From Lytechinus pictus (Eukaryota; Echinodermata; Echinoidea; Temnopleuroida; Toxopneustidae): 64,000 bases of DNA. The position numbers and the translations under genes were made by a program. Below the pieces are notes generated by a model. That model did not search any database and was not told the DNA's origin. It saw nothing but the letters and a program-made list of their open reading frames with translations. Shown one piece after another: positions 55,046-64,000 of the stretch; within the stretch, counting starts at the first letter, position 1, and the number at the start of each line of letters is the position of its first letter. Where the stretch lies: positions 13,534,501 through 13,598,500 of the forward strand of contig NC_087245.1 in NCBI RefSeq assembly GCF_037042905.1. Reading direction: 5' to 3'.

Positions 55046-55060
55046 TGGCGCCATCTAGTG
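55046..55060 (-). promoter_or_regulatory. CTCF-like motif
   Basis: The minus strand reads CACTAGATGGCGCCA, very close to the bilaterian CTCF core (CCACNAGRKGGCR). It lies between the two convergent NmrA-like genes. Single-motif evidence only. Confidence 0.3.
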
Positions 55061-57731
55061 TTGTAGTAAGGTTTTTACTGCATAAAATCCTGAAATGGAG
55101 TTAATTTTTACATCAATTGACCAATAATAATCATATGAATTACATGTGATGTATTCCTCTGTTATTGGACTGTATAACAAGAAATATTCATTTCATTTTG
55201 TAATCTTTTTGTCCTAATTCTAGTGCGAAAAAGGGGGGAAATTACATTTTGGGGTAATATTTTACAATTTTGGGTCATTTTTCTTAAAGTCCGCCCCCAT
55301 ATGGTAAAAGTGAAAAAAACATTGACATCAAAACATCATCAAATATTCATTCTTGTACACCTCAAACAACTTAAAATTAAAATTGGCAAAGAAAAGTGAG
55401 AAATAAGGTTGAAAACAATAGATTATCCTATTAGGCTTTGTACAGGCCAATATGGCGCCAAAAAGTGAGTGTGGTGTGAGGGTGGGTGCGTCTCTATGTC
55501 GAATGATGGTTAGATGTGTTTCTGTGTGCACACAAGTTACTTTTTTCACCCAGCTACTTGGCGCAACTGAAATTTTACGATCTTCTGGAGATTGCCTCGT
55601 AGTCAGTCAGTCATGCATGCAAATATCCATATGAAATAGGTACCAAAGTGAGCGGGGGATAACTCTTTCATGATATATCAATAAATCAATGACTAAATGT
55701 TCATAAATTAGACAAGACAGCTTCAAACCATTTGGAAACTTTTTTCAAACTCACTCTATAGAGAGCGGCCGCGCCTTGATTGCGAAAACTCTCTATTATG
55801 TCAATATTGGTCACTCTAAATAGAAGAATAGTAAAGACACATATAATCTGGTTCGTATGATACGGATTGTTTTATTATGAATAACTCATAATTGGGAACC
55901 TTGTCCTTCTTCTGACATTTAGTCTTATTCATTAGTATACATAATTAAAACATGAATTATAAAAACATAACAAAAAAACAAGTCCGATTACAAAAGAACT
56001 AATCTCCATTTCATTTTATCTGTATTAAAATATTAGGGAAACGTGGATCAGGGGTTTCAAAAACCACTATCTCCGTTGGAATGATTACTTGACCAGTTCG
56101 TAGTTAGTTCATTGACAATTTTTGTCATATGACCTTTCATTTCTTTCATTATGATATTACGTAAGCTTTTCTTACATAGTAGGAATAGACCAGGTGACTA
56201 GAACAGCACATCAATGAAGGTATTTGTTGCATTTCTACTTTGAATGCTTATTAGAGCATGTTGTACAAATGTACTTGGCAAACTGTGAAATATACCAGTC
56301 ATTCGTGGACGCATTTTTTTGTGGATGTAAATTAAAAACACAATTCAAAAGAATATATCAATAATCATGACATCAAAGTTGGTGCTTATCTCATTAAATT
56401 TTAAACCACCATGTCACTTTAGTACCAATGACCTTCCTCTTCCTCTGATCATGCGCAGAATCTTCTGATCATGCGCAGAGTGGAACTACGAACTGACTTA
56501 TTGACGCAGATTTCATATGACTTATTCTGAACATATTTATTATACAATTGGAGATAAGATGTTCTTTAAGGGAGAATGAAACCCTTGAAATAACTTGAAT
56601 TGATTCAAGAGAGAAAAATCAAAGAAAGAGATCAATGAAAGTTTGAGAAAGATTGAATGAATAACGAGAAAGTAATGAACATTTTAATATCAATGAATCC
56701 TCTCAATGGCAATGCGACCAAGAATCTGTGACAAACTTATCAATTTCTTTAGTACATTAGCACTTAAATTTTCTTCTTAATCTAGTCTATCGCAAGATCA
56801 GGGATTCTTGTCTTATGAGAAGGCAGGTAATACAGATTTCTCAACATTATATAATGGATGAATAGATTGTTCTATCAGTAGAATGAGCAAAAATAAATGT
56901 TTTGGGGTATATTTTCAGTGTCTATAAGGCAGAATTGTACATAATGTGACATCACAGACCTTGTTTGCATTGCCAATAGAAGGATCTGTATCGTTAATAT
57001 GACATTAGTGTATGTTCTCGACATTCAATGTTCACAACCAATAACGTAATGAGCAAAAAATAGCATGATACACGTATTATATCCCGAGCAAGCAAAAACT
57101 TAGACCTGTTTAATATGAAAATCTAATTTTATGTTAGATTGTGACATGACAATCAGAATATAATATCACACTTTACCCATTTTCCTTTACCTTTCTCTCT
57201 CTCTCTTCCTCCTCCTCTTTATTATCTTGGTCATGGAACTTGAGGGGGGCATGGCCTCACGCCCCCTCCCCTCATCTGTACCCCAGTGTTCGTAACTTTC
57301 GTATTGTTTGTCCAATTCTACTCGGAATTTCGTTGATATTATTCTTGATTTTTTTCCCCAAGGTTTTTTTCCCTTTCACGCAAGCTAATTGTTCCATGAT
57401 CTGATTCTCCTTTAGATGTTTGCATCGTGATATACTTACATAAGTTAACCATGTGGATAGTCCTTAAAAGGATTGTTAGTATAGTGGAATGAAGAGAGAT
57501 TGATGAGGAGTTAAAGTGAGAAGTGAATGCGTGGAAATCCTAAAATGAGAAGATGATGGATGACATAATGGAGTAATCTTTTCGTGAAATAAGGTAAAGT
57601 TATTAAAATGGCCCAAGAGCAGGTGAAAAATGACGACTTTTAGCTTTAGAAGGGTAAATATCTCTTTCGCAGGGGCGGCGGAGCGAAGTTGAAAGTGGTG
57701 GGGGCACAGGGGAAAAGGGCACTATCTTAAA

Positions 57732-57968
57732 CATGGCCGTATGCAGAAATTTTTCGCTGGGGGGCAGCACCCGTAAATTTTTTTGGAAAAAAAATCGAAA
57801 GCGGGGGAGCGAAGCGACTGAGCTTATCATTGACGCGCTTTCTCAATTTGTTAAGTGAAATTTATGGATTTTGTGCATATTTTTGGTGAATTTTGTGAAA
57901 ATCTGCGGTAAAAATGTGAGTTTTCAAAATTTGGAGGGGGGGGGCTGCCCCCGCTGCGTACGGCCATG
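57732..57968. mobile_element. Nested hAT-like element with its own 8-bp duplication
   Basis: ATCTTAAA on both sides (57724-57731 and 57969-57976). The ends CATGGCCGTATGCAG and CTGCGTACGGCCATG match at 14 of 15 positions. 237 bp, inside the 57670-58787 element. Confidence 0.85.
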
Positions 57969-58084
57969 ATCTTAAAACGAAGAAAAATATGACTTCTCTA
58001 CCCCCACTCACATGGCTCATGTAACTTAAGGCACTTAGGTTTATTTTTACATTTTTTCATTCTTTATGCACTTGCAGAAGGAAG

Positions 58085-58745
58085 CAGAACGGCGCTAAAT
58101 AAAGAATTAAACCAGGCGCTCATCGGGCATGAAAAGTGTGGTTATTCAGGACAACTTATCTGAGATGAAGAACAGGCACCTATATGAGAAGGCAAAGGGG
58201 TGCTCCTTAGCACATAAAGCAGGCCCTTCTCAGGTAAAAGGGGCACAGAACATGTTCGTGGGGGCACTTTTCTTAGGTAAAAAGGGGCACTGATACGAGA
58301 AAGGGAACCTATAAAAAGGCAAAGGGGCACTTGATAACGGCATAAACGGATCCTTTTCAGGTGATAGGGGCACTGATTCGAAAAAGGGCACTTATAAGAA
58401 GGCAAGGGAACACTTGCTCAGACTTAAAACGGGTCCTTCTCAGGTGAAAGGGGTACAGAACACGTTCGTGAGGGGCACTCTTCTTGGGTAAGGGGCACTG
58501 ATACGAGAAAGGACACCTATAAGATGGCAAAAGGGCACTTGCTAACGGCATAAATGGGTCCTTCTCAGGTGAAAGGGGCACAGGACATGTTCGTTAGGGG
58601 CACTTTTCTTAGGTAAAAAGGGGCACTGATTCGAGATATGGCACATGCTTACACAGAAAACGGTTCTTTCTCAGGTGAAAACGGCACATAAATGTTCGTG
58701 AGGAGGCATTTTCCTTGCGTAAAAAGTGCTTTAAAAAGTAGGGGG
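58085..58745. repeat. GGGGCAC-rich minisatellite
   Basis: About five irregular units of 90-130 bases. Each unit contains variants of AAACGGGTCCTTCTCAGGTG, AAAGGGGCACAGAACATG, TTCGTGAGGGGCACTTTTCT and GGGGCACTGATACGAGAAAG. No palindromic direct repeats or spacers of CRISPR type. Confidence 0.8.
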
Positions 58746-59804
58746 CACTGTGCCACCCGCCCCCCCCCCCCCCGATCGCCGCCCCTGCTCTTTCGTTTCC
58801 ATTTATCACTAACTTTTCAAGCAATCCTTTTCAGGATATTAACATAGTGAAACCTAAACCTCGTCTTGAATAGAAATATGTTTGTATTCGCCAGGAGTCA
58901 GGAGATGTTGTCAGATATTTATGACTCGACGTTTGTTTGAATATTACCTTTCCTCTAAATGCACTTAAAAGCCCAATGAGCCTTCCTTTTTTTTTTTTTT
59001 TTTAAATACGGGATAAAAAAACCTGCTTTCAGCCGCAAAGCTGTTTTTCAGCAAGTCCGTACATAAAAGTTGAAAGACATAAAACAATAAATTCCAGTGA
59101 CGTATTAAAACAAAGTCTAACGGGTTACCCCACTCTGACTGAAGTAAGATTTATTTCATTAGTATAATTATAAAGAATAGAATTGAAGCGGTAAGTTTAC
59201 ATGCACAATCTGATATTAACAACATCTAAACATTACATTATCTTGATTTGCGAAACGAAACAAACGAATCGGAATAACGAAGTTCAAAACTACTTTTATT
59301 TTGTATTTCATGAAGGTAAAGCATGTGATATGTTTTTGCTCCTCTTACTCATAGAGTGTGCAAATTAAATGCTAAATTGTAAATCATTTTGAAACAAGAC
59401 AATAGTATATTCTTACAATTATTTTTATTCATAAATTGTGATATTTTGGTGATAAAAGTGCCTCACTTCGCCTCGATCATTTGCATATGAATTGTTTAAA
59501 GAGAGAATACAAACTTGAACAGCTACTCTGATATAAAGCCAAGGATCATTTTGAGCCCTAAGTTCCGATAAAGCATTGTTTGCATGCATTGTGTAATTCT
59601 TCATCAAATTTAGCAGATTTATTATTTTCTCCCTTTCTGTTATTTTACGTTGTAATACTCTCTGTCATCTATAACCGTGCTTTAAATTAAGGTAAGTCTT
59701 TTAAGAATGATGTAAACATAGCCTAGTTAGCTAGACCCTTCACCGTTTAAAGAATGGGCTAAAACGGTTTCCTTCAAGTATGAAAGTATATGATGCAATG
59801 TCTC

Positions 59805-60008
59805 TCAAAGAGACGTATTCTTGTTCATAGCCGCCAGTATTTTCTCCTTGTTGGCTTTTACAAACCCTTCAAAGTCGATGGTATCTGGATCAAGTTTCTT
59901 GGTTTTATCAACGCTGTAGCATGGATGGTCGGTTTGCAGGAACTCAAACATGGCGGCAAAATCATCCGCTCCAGGAATTGGCAGCTTAGAAAAATCTTCT
60001 GGTGTCAT
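59805..60008 (-). CDS. Second NmrA-like gene, last exon
   Basis: It enters in phase 0 at MTPEDFSKLPIPGADDF, then MFEFLQTDHPCYSVDKTKKL, DPDTIDFEGFVKANKEK, and a TGA at 59807-59805. The acceptor is TTTTGCATCATTCAAAACAG on the minus strand. Confidence 0.88.
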   Translation of the reverse strand: MTPEDFSKLPIPGADDFAAMFEFLQTDHPCYSVDKTKKLDPDTIDFEGFVKANKEKILAAMNKNTSL

Positions 60009-62370
60009 CTGTTTTGAATGATGCAAAATAGAGGGAGCAACCAAAGACAATCATGTTCATAAAGTTAATAACTCCTTATGCATCATCATCATTTTCATTA
60101 GTGGCGTAATAGTCCACAAATGAGGGAACTGAATTTTTGTTACGGTGCATTATTTCTGAAAAAATGCGAGAGAGGGGCGATCAACAAGAATTCGGCAGGT
60201 AACAGGAAAAAAATCAACATTATTAAGGAAATTGTGATGGCCAAATATGAGAGCGAAATTCTAAATTTAACTTTTCAATTATCTGACTTACCTTTTAGCA
60301 CTTATCAGACGCTGTCAGTCGTGGCATTTAAAAAATCATTTTTCGAATGAGACCCAAATGTAAATTAACCAATCAACTAAAGATCAACTAATCAACTATA
60401 AACGTTAAACATCTAAAAAAAAATGGAATATTCCATCAGAAAGAAAAAAATTGTGTGGCAAAAATGTTCTTAAAGAAATGCTTATAATGGTAATAAGAGG
60501 CTTTTAAAAATACAGACAGTTGATAAGGTACTGAAATATTTGCAATGTCACAATAAAATGCATAAAATTCGCTGAATGAAATGCTATCGAGTCACACACA
60601 GCCTTACAATGACAAACTCAATCAATATATCTACATTCTTTTTGTTTTAATAGTGTCACGGAAAAAAATATCGGAAATAATCAATGATTTAGAGCGATTT
60701 GTATTTTTGATTACCATTAACATAATCAAAGGGGGAGTCTCACATAGTGCGAATGTTTGCAAATGTAAGGAATTTGGAATTTTGCCAGTACTTGAAATTA
60801 TCATTAAATGTTCGTAAAAGGTTGCAAGAGAAGTTCCTAGACAGTTCTTTTTCATGTTTGTGATTTGCGAATACTGGCGGTCCGCCGAAAATATATCATG
60901 TATACTGTATCGAGCGTCTCCGAACATAATGATAAATAATTTTCGTTCAAGAAAGTTCGTATTGCAACAAACATCAAAAGAAAATAAAAGTTGGAGAATC
61001 TCAAACATCGCTAGAAAAAAAGTTGCAAACATTCACTGGTCAGTGATCCAGATACGCCCATAACGACTGATAATGTATCGTTTGAAATAAAGCTGTAGTT
61101 TTTATCGGTTTTGTTACTGTGATTGTCATATTGCCTTTTTAACTTATGTACGCGGTTTGAATAAATCAGGTGGATTCTGGCCTCTTGAGGGAGCGACAAA
61201 ATTTATTATTTCCATTACCTGAGAGGGCGTGACTTTAGCAGGAACAAGATGAGAATTGAGGATATCACAGTATTGCGACAAGGTCCTTTCATCGCCTGCC
61301 AATCCAACACTTTTACCTGCAGAAAATATGATACATACACAGATGATTGATTAATCTTTCTCCCACATATGCAATAGGCTAAATACCCTTTGGTCGATTT
61401 GTGTCCTTAATTGGGAAACCATAATACTAGAGTGTCTCCACATGCCCTAAGCTCTAAGAGCACTTGAACATTTGGAGACAGTTTCATATTCCATAAAGCA
61501 TATAGGACACACATATAATGGTGTGGACATCTATCGACGATTGCCTTGACAGGTTTGTCCCACATGCCGTAAGCGTTGCGTAAATACCTCAGTCACATTT
61601 GCTCTATGGCGGCCATATATACGGCAAGTCGAAAACAGCCGTTTTATCCATATGTATTCAAACCACCTATATGTGGCTATAACAACAAATGTTAAAACGA
61701 CTGTTTTCGACTCGCCAATACGGCCGCCATAGAGCAAATGTGGCTGAGCTAAGCAAGGTAGAAAAGGTTTATGGGGGGGGGGGGGGACAGCAGGCATTGC
61801 CAACAGAGGACCTGTTGACCAATATCTCACTTTCAAGAACAGAGAAAGTCTATTATCAATTGCCCATGACAGTGAGCAACCAAGAAGTAGTTGTTGAAAA
61901 TTAGTGAAATTAGTTTAATATTTAATTCCTGGACTCTGGAAAAATTGACATATTTTCGACTTTTCGTCAGCTCCGAAACTTAGGACGAACTGCTATTCCG
62001 GGTCACCAATTTTCAACAAAGTCCTCCCAGATGTAAATTGTCATTTGACAGGCATTTTCAATACATTTACTGTCTTATAGAATTCGTTCTGCGTGGCGGG
62101 GCGAAAACTGCTAATACTCAAAATAAAGGGAGAGGTTACAGGCAAAATATCATCTTGAACTCTTCCCTAAGAGTCAAAAGAGGAGAGAGGGCTAAAAGGA
62201 AAGAAAAAGAAAGAAAAAGAGGTGATTGTGATTTGATTGAGCTGAAAAAGTAGGTTATCAATAGTCATATTTACCAATATACTCATCAGGATTCTTAAAG
62301 ATGGCTGCCACTGCACGCCCGGCTTCACTGGTATACACCATGTGGACTTTCTTATTTGCCACCGGAATGT
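59805..62370 (-). CDS. Second NmrA-like protein gene, 3' part (5' end outside window)
   Basis: Three minus-strand exons join in frame: 62370-62275 (96 nt), 61316-61219 (98 nt) and 60008-59805 (204 nt with TGA). They encode about 132 residues of the C-terminal part of an NmrA-like protein: IPVANKKVHMVYTSEAGRAV, AAIFKNPDEYIG, KSVGLAGDERTLSQYCDIL and MTPEDFSKLPIPGADDFAAM, ending FEGFVKANKEKILAAMNK. It aligns with exons 4-6 of the plus-strand gene, with the same exon lengths for the first two and roughly 40% identity by eye at the C-terminus. The Rossmann-fold exons were not found between 62371 and 64000, so they must lie beyond the right edge. The role is probably NADP(H) sensing, as for its relative. 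Confidence 0.87.
61219..61316 (-). CDS. Second NmrA-like gene, penultimate exon
   Basis: 98 nt, entering in phase 1 and leaving in phase 0. GKSVGLAGDERTLSQYCDIL, then NSHLVPAKVTPSQ. Splice sites are TTTTCTGCAG and GTAATG. Confidence 0.87.
61588..61748. mobile_element. Foldback hairpin in intron of the second NmrA-like gene
   Basis: CTCAGTCACATTTGCTCTAT, then GGCGGCC, at the left, and GGCCGCCATAGAGCAAATGT then GGCTGAG at the right, with TCGAAAACAGCCGTTTTA facing its complement. Arms of about 65 bases, loop of about 30. Confidence 0.85.
62275..62370 (-). CDS. Second NmrA-like gene, first visible exon
   Basis: 96 nt, phase 1 at both ends. Product IPVANKKVHMVYTSEAGRAV, then AAIFKNPDEYI. It equals the 47455-47550 exon of the plus-strand gene in length and pattern. 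Confidence 0.87.
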
Positions 62371-62760
62371 CTATATGAATGTTGAATGAAAGACGTTGGG
62401 AAAATCAAATGAATTTAAATATACTGACCATCCACTCTGTTGTCCAATATAAATTGCTATTGATAAAATCGTGAAAGTCAAAGAGGTCGATTAAAGAATT
62501 ACAGTTTTGTGAAGTTTTGTTTCATTTTTGTGATGTCATTTGCAAGCAACACTTACTGTGCAGTTAGCCTATGACATGTATTACAAAATGTAGGCCTATA
62601 TCTTCCCAGAAAATTGAACTCATTACATTTTGCATACAATATTTTCAACACCCCATGTATCCCAGATTCTATGAAGGAGAATAGTTATCATGACCAAAAA
62701 AACAAACGTGCATATCAAGAAATTCATTTTGCAAGGCACGTATAAGCTGATCGCACGCAT

Positions 62761-62956
62761 GGCCCTGACGGAGAAGCGGGGGTGTTGAACCACCCTCGAA
62801 GATTTGCCTGCGGGTGCCGCGTTTGTATACACCATAGGCAGCACCCCTTGGAAATCAAAAGGTGGTATTTTAACCAAAATCACCTTCATTTTGGAGTAAA
62901 ACCTCCATTTTCGTTCCCAAACCGGCACCCCCTATTAAAAAATCGTTCCCATGGCC
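62761..62956. mobile_element. Short GGCCCTG-ended element, copy 2
   Basis: It shares ATAGGCAGCACCCC-TGGAAA, AACCGGCACCCC and CGTTCCCA-GGCC with 49951-50195 in the same order. Left GGCCCTGACGGAGAAGCGGG, right CGTTCCCATGGCC. Confidence 0.7.
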
Positions 62957-63279
62957 CCGCTCGCATGTAGGCAAAAGTTATAGACATGGTGAATTAAAAA
63001 AGATACCAGCTTTGTTATTTTGTATGGATCTTTCCCAAATTGAAGTTGGTCTCTTGTCTCATTACTTCTATCCTTTCTATTATTGAAACCAATTTGAAGC
63101 CATGGTTGACTTCCTCTTCAAGGTTCAATGAAGACCGATATGAGTTCTTTTTCAGAATGATGTCTTTATATCAGGTCTCGAATTCAATAGCCTATTCAAT
63201 TGGCTATTGAATTCTAGACCTAATTATTTTGAAAATAATTAATATTCTGTAGTTTATTTTCATTCGTATTTATTTATTT

Positions 63280-63690
63280 GATTTTATATTTTCCACTCGT
63301 GGGCTGAATGGCCCTCTTCAGCCACAGGCTATTCTTCTGAGGGGTCCAGTACACATACATTTAAAAATACAAACATACAGTACTAAAAAACAAATACATA
63401 TTTAAAAGATGCATTAATCGACAAAAGTAAAACATATAAGTAATCCTAGACGATGCTGAGGTAGGACCTCAACTTCTACAAGTATGAAAAAATGAAAAAA
63501 ATAGTTGGATTGGAGATGATGGGGGAGGGGTAGCATGCAGTAGGGGGGGTAATCATAATAAGTGCTGATCTATGGTGGTACTTAGCTTTTTTCTAAAGGT
63601 AGTAAGAGAAGCTTCAGGACGGATATATGTAGGCTATACTTGTTCCATAACTTTCCGCCTTGAAACAAGAAACGTTTTATGCCATATTCA
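63280..63690 (-). mobile_element. LINE ORF2 C-terminus and 3' tail
   Basis: On the minus strand, FQGGKLWNKYSLHI is followed after a frame change by PEASLTTFRKKLSTTIDQHL and a stop near 63560. This is the G-x-K-x-W-N ... F-R-K-K-L end of a non-LTR ORF2. The sequence to 63280 is probably its 3' UTR (CCTCAGAAGAATAGCCTGTG). Confidence 0.7.
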
Positions 63691-64000
63691 GTTTTGGGGC
63701 AGTGTATCATAATTTTGCACATGCGTCTTGAATTTACAGATCTTTAATAGTCCCCATTTTAACAAAATGAGCGCACTGCGATTCATATGTCAACTGCGGT
63801 AAAGTATATTTTATCATATTCTCATAGTCGTAAGGTGAGAAATATATTTAGCTAAATGAGAAATCAATTACCTAAATTTGACGTAATCCTCTCATCCTCA
63901 AAATGTTATCGTGATATAGAATATATATGTAAAACTAATCTTAGGGAAAATTAAATAAAAAGGAAGTGGTTTTTTATTTCAGGAGTATTTATGGTGTGCA

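Larger units (their letters stand above)
57670..58787. mobile_element. hAT-like element (CAGGGGCGGCG ends) with 8-bp duplication
   Basis: CTCTTTCG flanks both sides exactly (57662-57669 and 58788-58795). The ends are CAGGGGCGGCG and CGCCGCCCCTG. The inside is taken up by a second element (57732-57968) and a GGGGCAC-rich minisatellite (58085-58745). No transposase is present. Confidence 0.85.
50577..59804. other. Intergenic region between the convergent NmrA-like genes
   Basis: 9.2 kb with no credible gene. Contents: a SINE (50855-51215), a 73-bp exact tandem duplication (51318-51463), an inverted satellite-like array (52140-54480) with an inserted element (52797-53336), a CTCF-like motif (55046-55060), a 19-base duplication TCTGATCATGCGCAGA (about 56447-56480), and a hAT-like element containing another element and a minisatellite (57670-58787). 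Stretches 54500-57660 and 58800-59800 otherwise show nothing but AT-rich DNA. Confidence 0.65.
62371..64000 (-). other. Intron of the second NmrA-like gene up to the window edge
   Basis: No exon of the gene was found here. The stretch holds the copy-2 element at 62761-62956 and a LINE 3' end at 63280-63690. The rest is AT-rich. Confidence 0.6.

Noticed and set aside
58085-58745. Repeat array considered as CRISPR-like
   Set aside because: Units are irregular in length, have no distinct constant repeat and variable spacer, and lie inside a eukaryotic hAT-like element.
62371-64000. Search for the Rossmann exons of the minus NmrA-like gene
   Set aside because: No frame with GxxGxxG or the VKHVV/EEYL blocks was found; those exons must lie beyond the window.

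Overview
The window is invertebrate deuterostome nuclear DNA, most likely from an echinoderm such as a sea urchin. The evidence is AT-rich sequence with many short phase-consistent exons in long introns, SRCR, WSC, CUB and Sushi modules on membrane proteins, a dispersed tRNA-derived SINE family, and dense LINE, hAT-like, Tc1/mariner-like and foldback debris. All calls come from reading the sequence by eye. No database was searched, and the species is not determined.

From 1 to 37 kb, three consecutive plus-strand genes encode type I membrane proteins. Gene 1 (2341-7613, 5' end outside the window) encodes the end of an SRCR domain, then WSC, Sushi/CCP, a stalk, a transmembrane helix and a lysine-rich then acid-rich tail. 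Gene 2 (11108-20540, about 801 aa) encodes a signal peptide, two CUB domains, a transmembrane helix and a tail of about 500 residues with YITM, YVNL and NPGY tyrosine motifs. Gene 3 (26709-36968, about 821 aa) has the same plan, and its tail carries three copies of an unfamiliar motif, [KR]-[VI]-x-H-T-Y-F-x-G. All three look like cell-surface recognition receptors linked to cytoplasmic signalling. Their adjacency and shared layout suggest a family cluster.

From 43 to 64 kb, two NmrA-like (NMRAL1/HSCARG-type) NADP-binding protein genes face each other tail to tail. One is complete on the plus strand (43112-50576, six exons, 303 aa). The other is on the minus strand (59805 to beyond the right edge), with only its last three exons in view. 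Two internal exons have the same length in both copies (96 and 98 nt), so this is an old inverted duplication.

The remaining sequence is mostly repeats: a defective LINE at the left edge, three LINE 3' ends, SINEs, several terminal-inverted-repeat elements (some with exact 8-bp duplications, one nested in another), a 2.4-kb foldback with mariner-like ends, and a satellite-like array in inverted arrangement between the two NmrA genes. No rRNA, functional tRNA, CRISPR array or bacterial-type operon was found.
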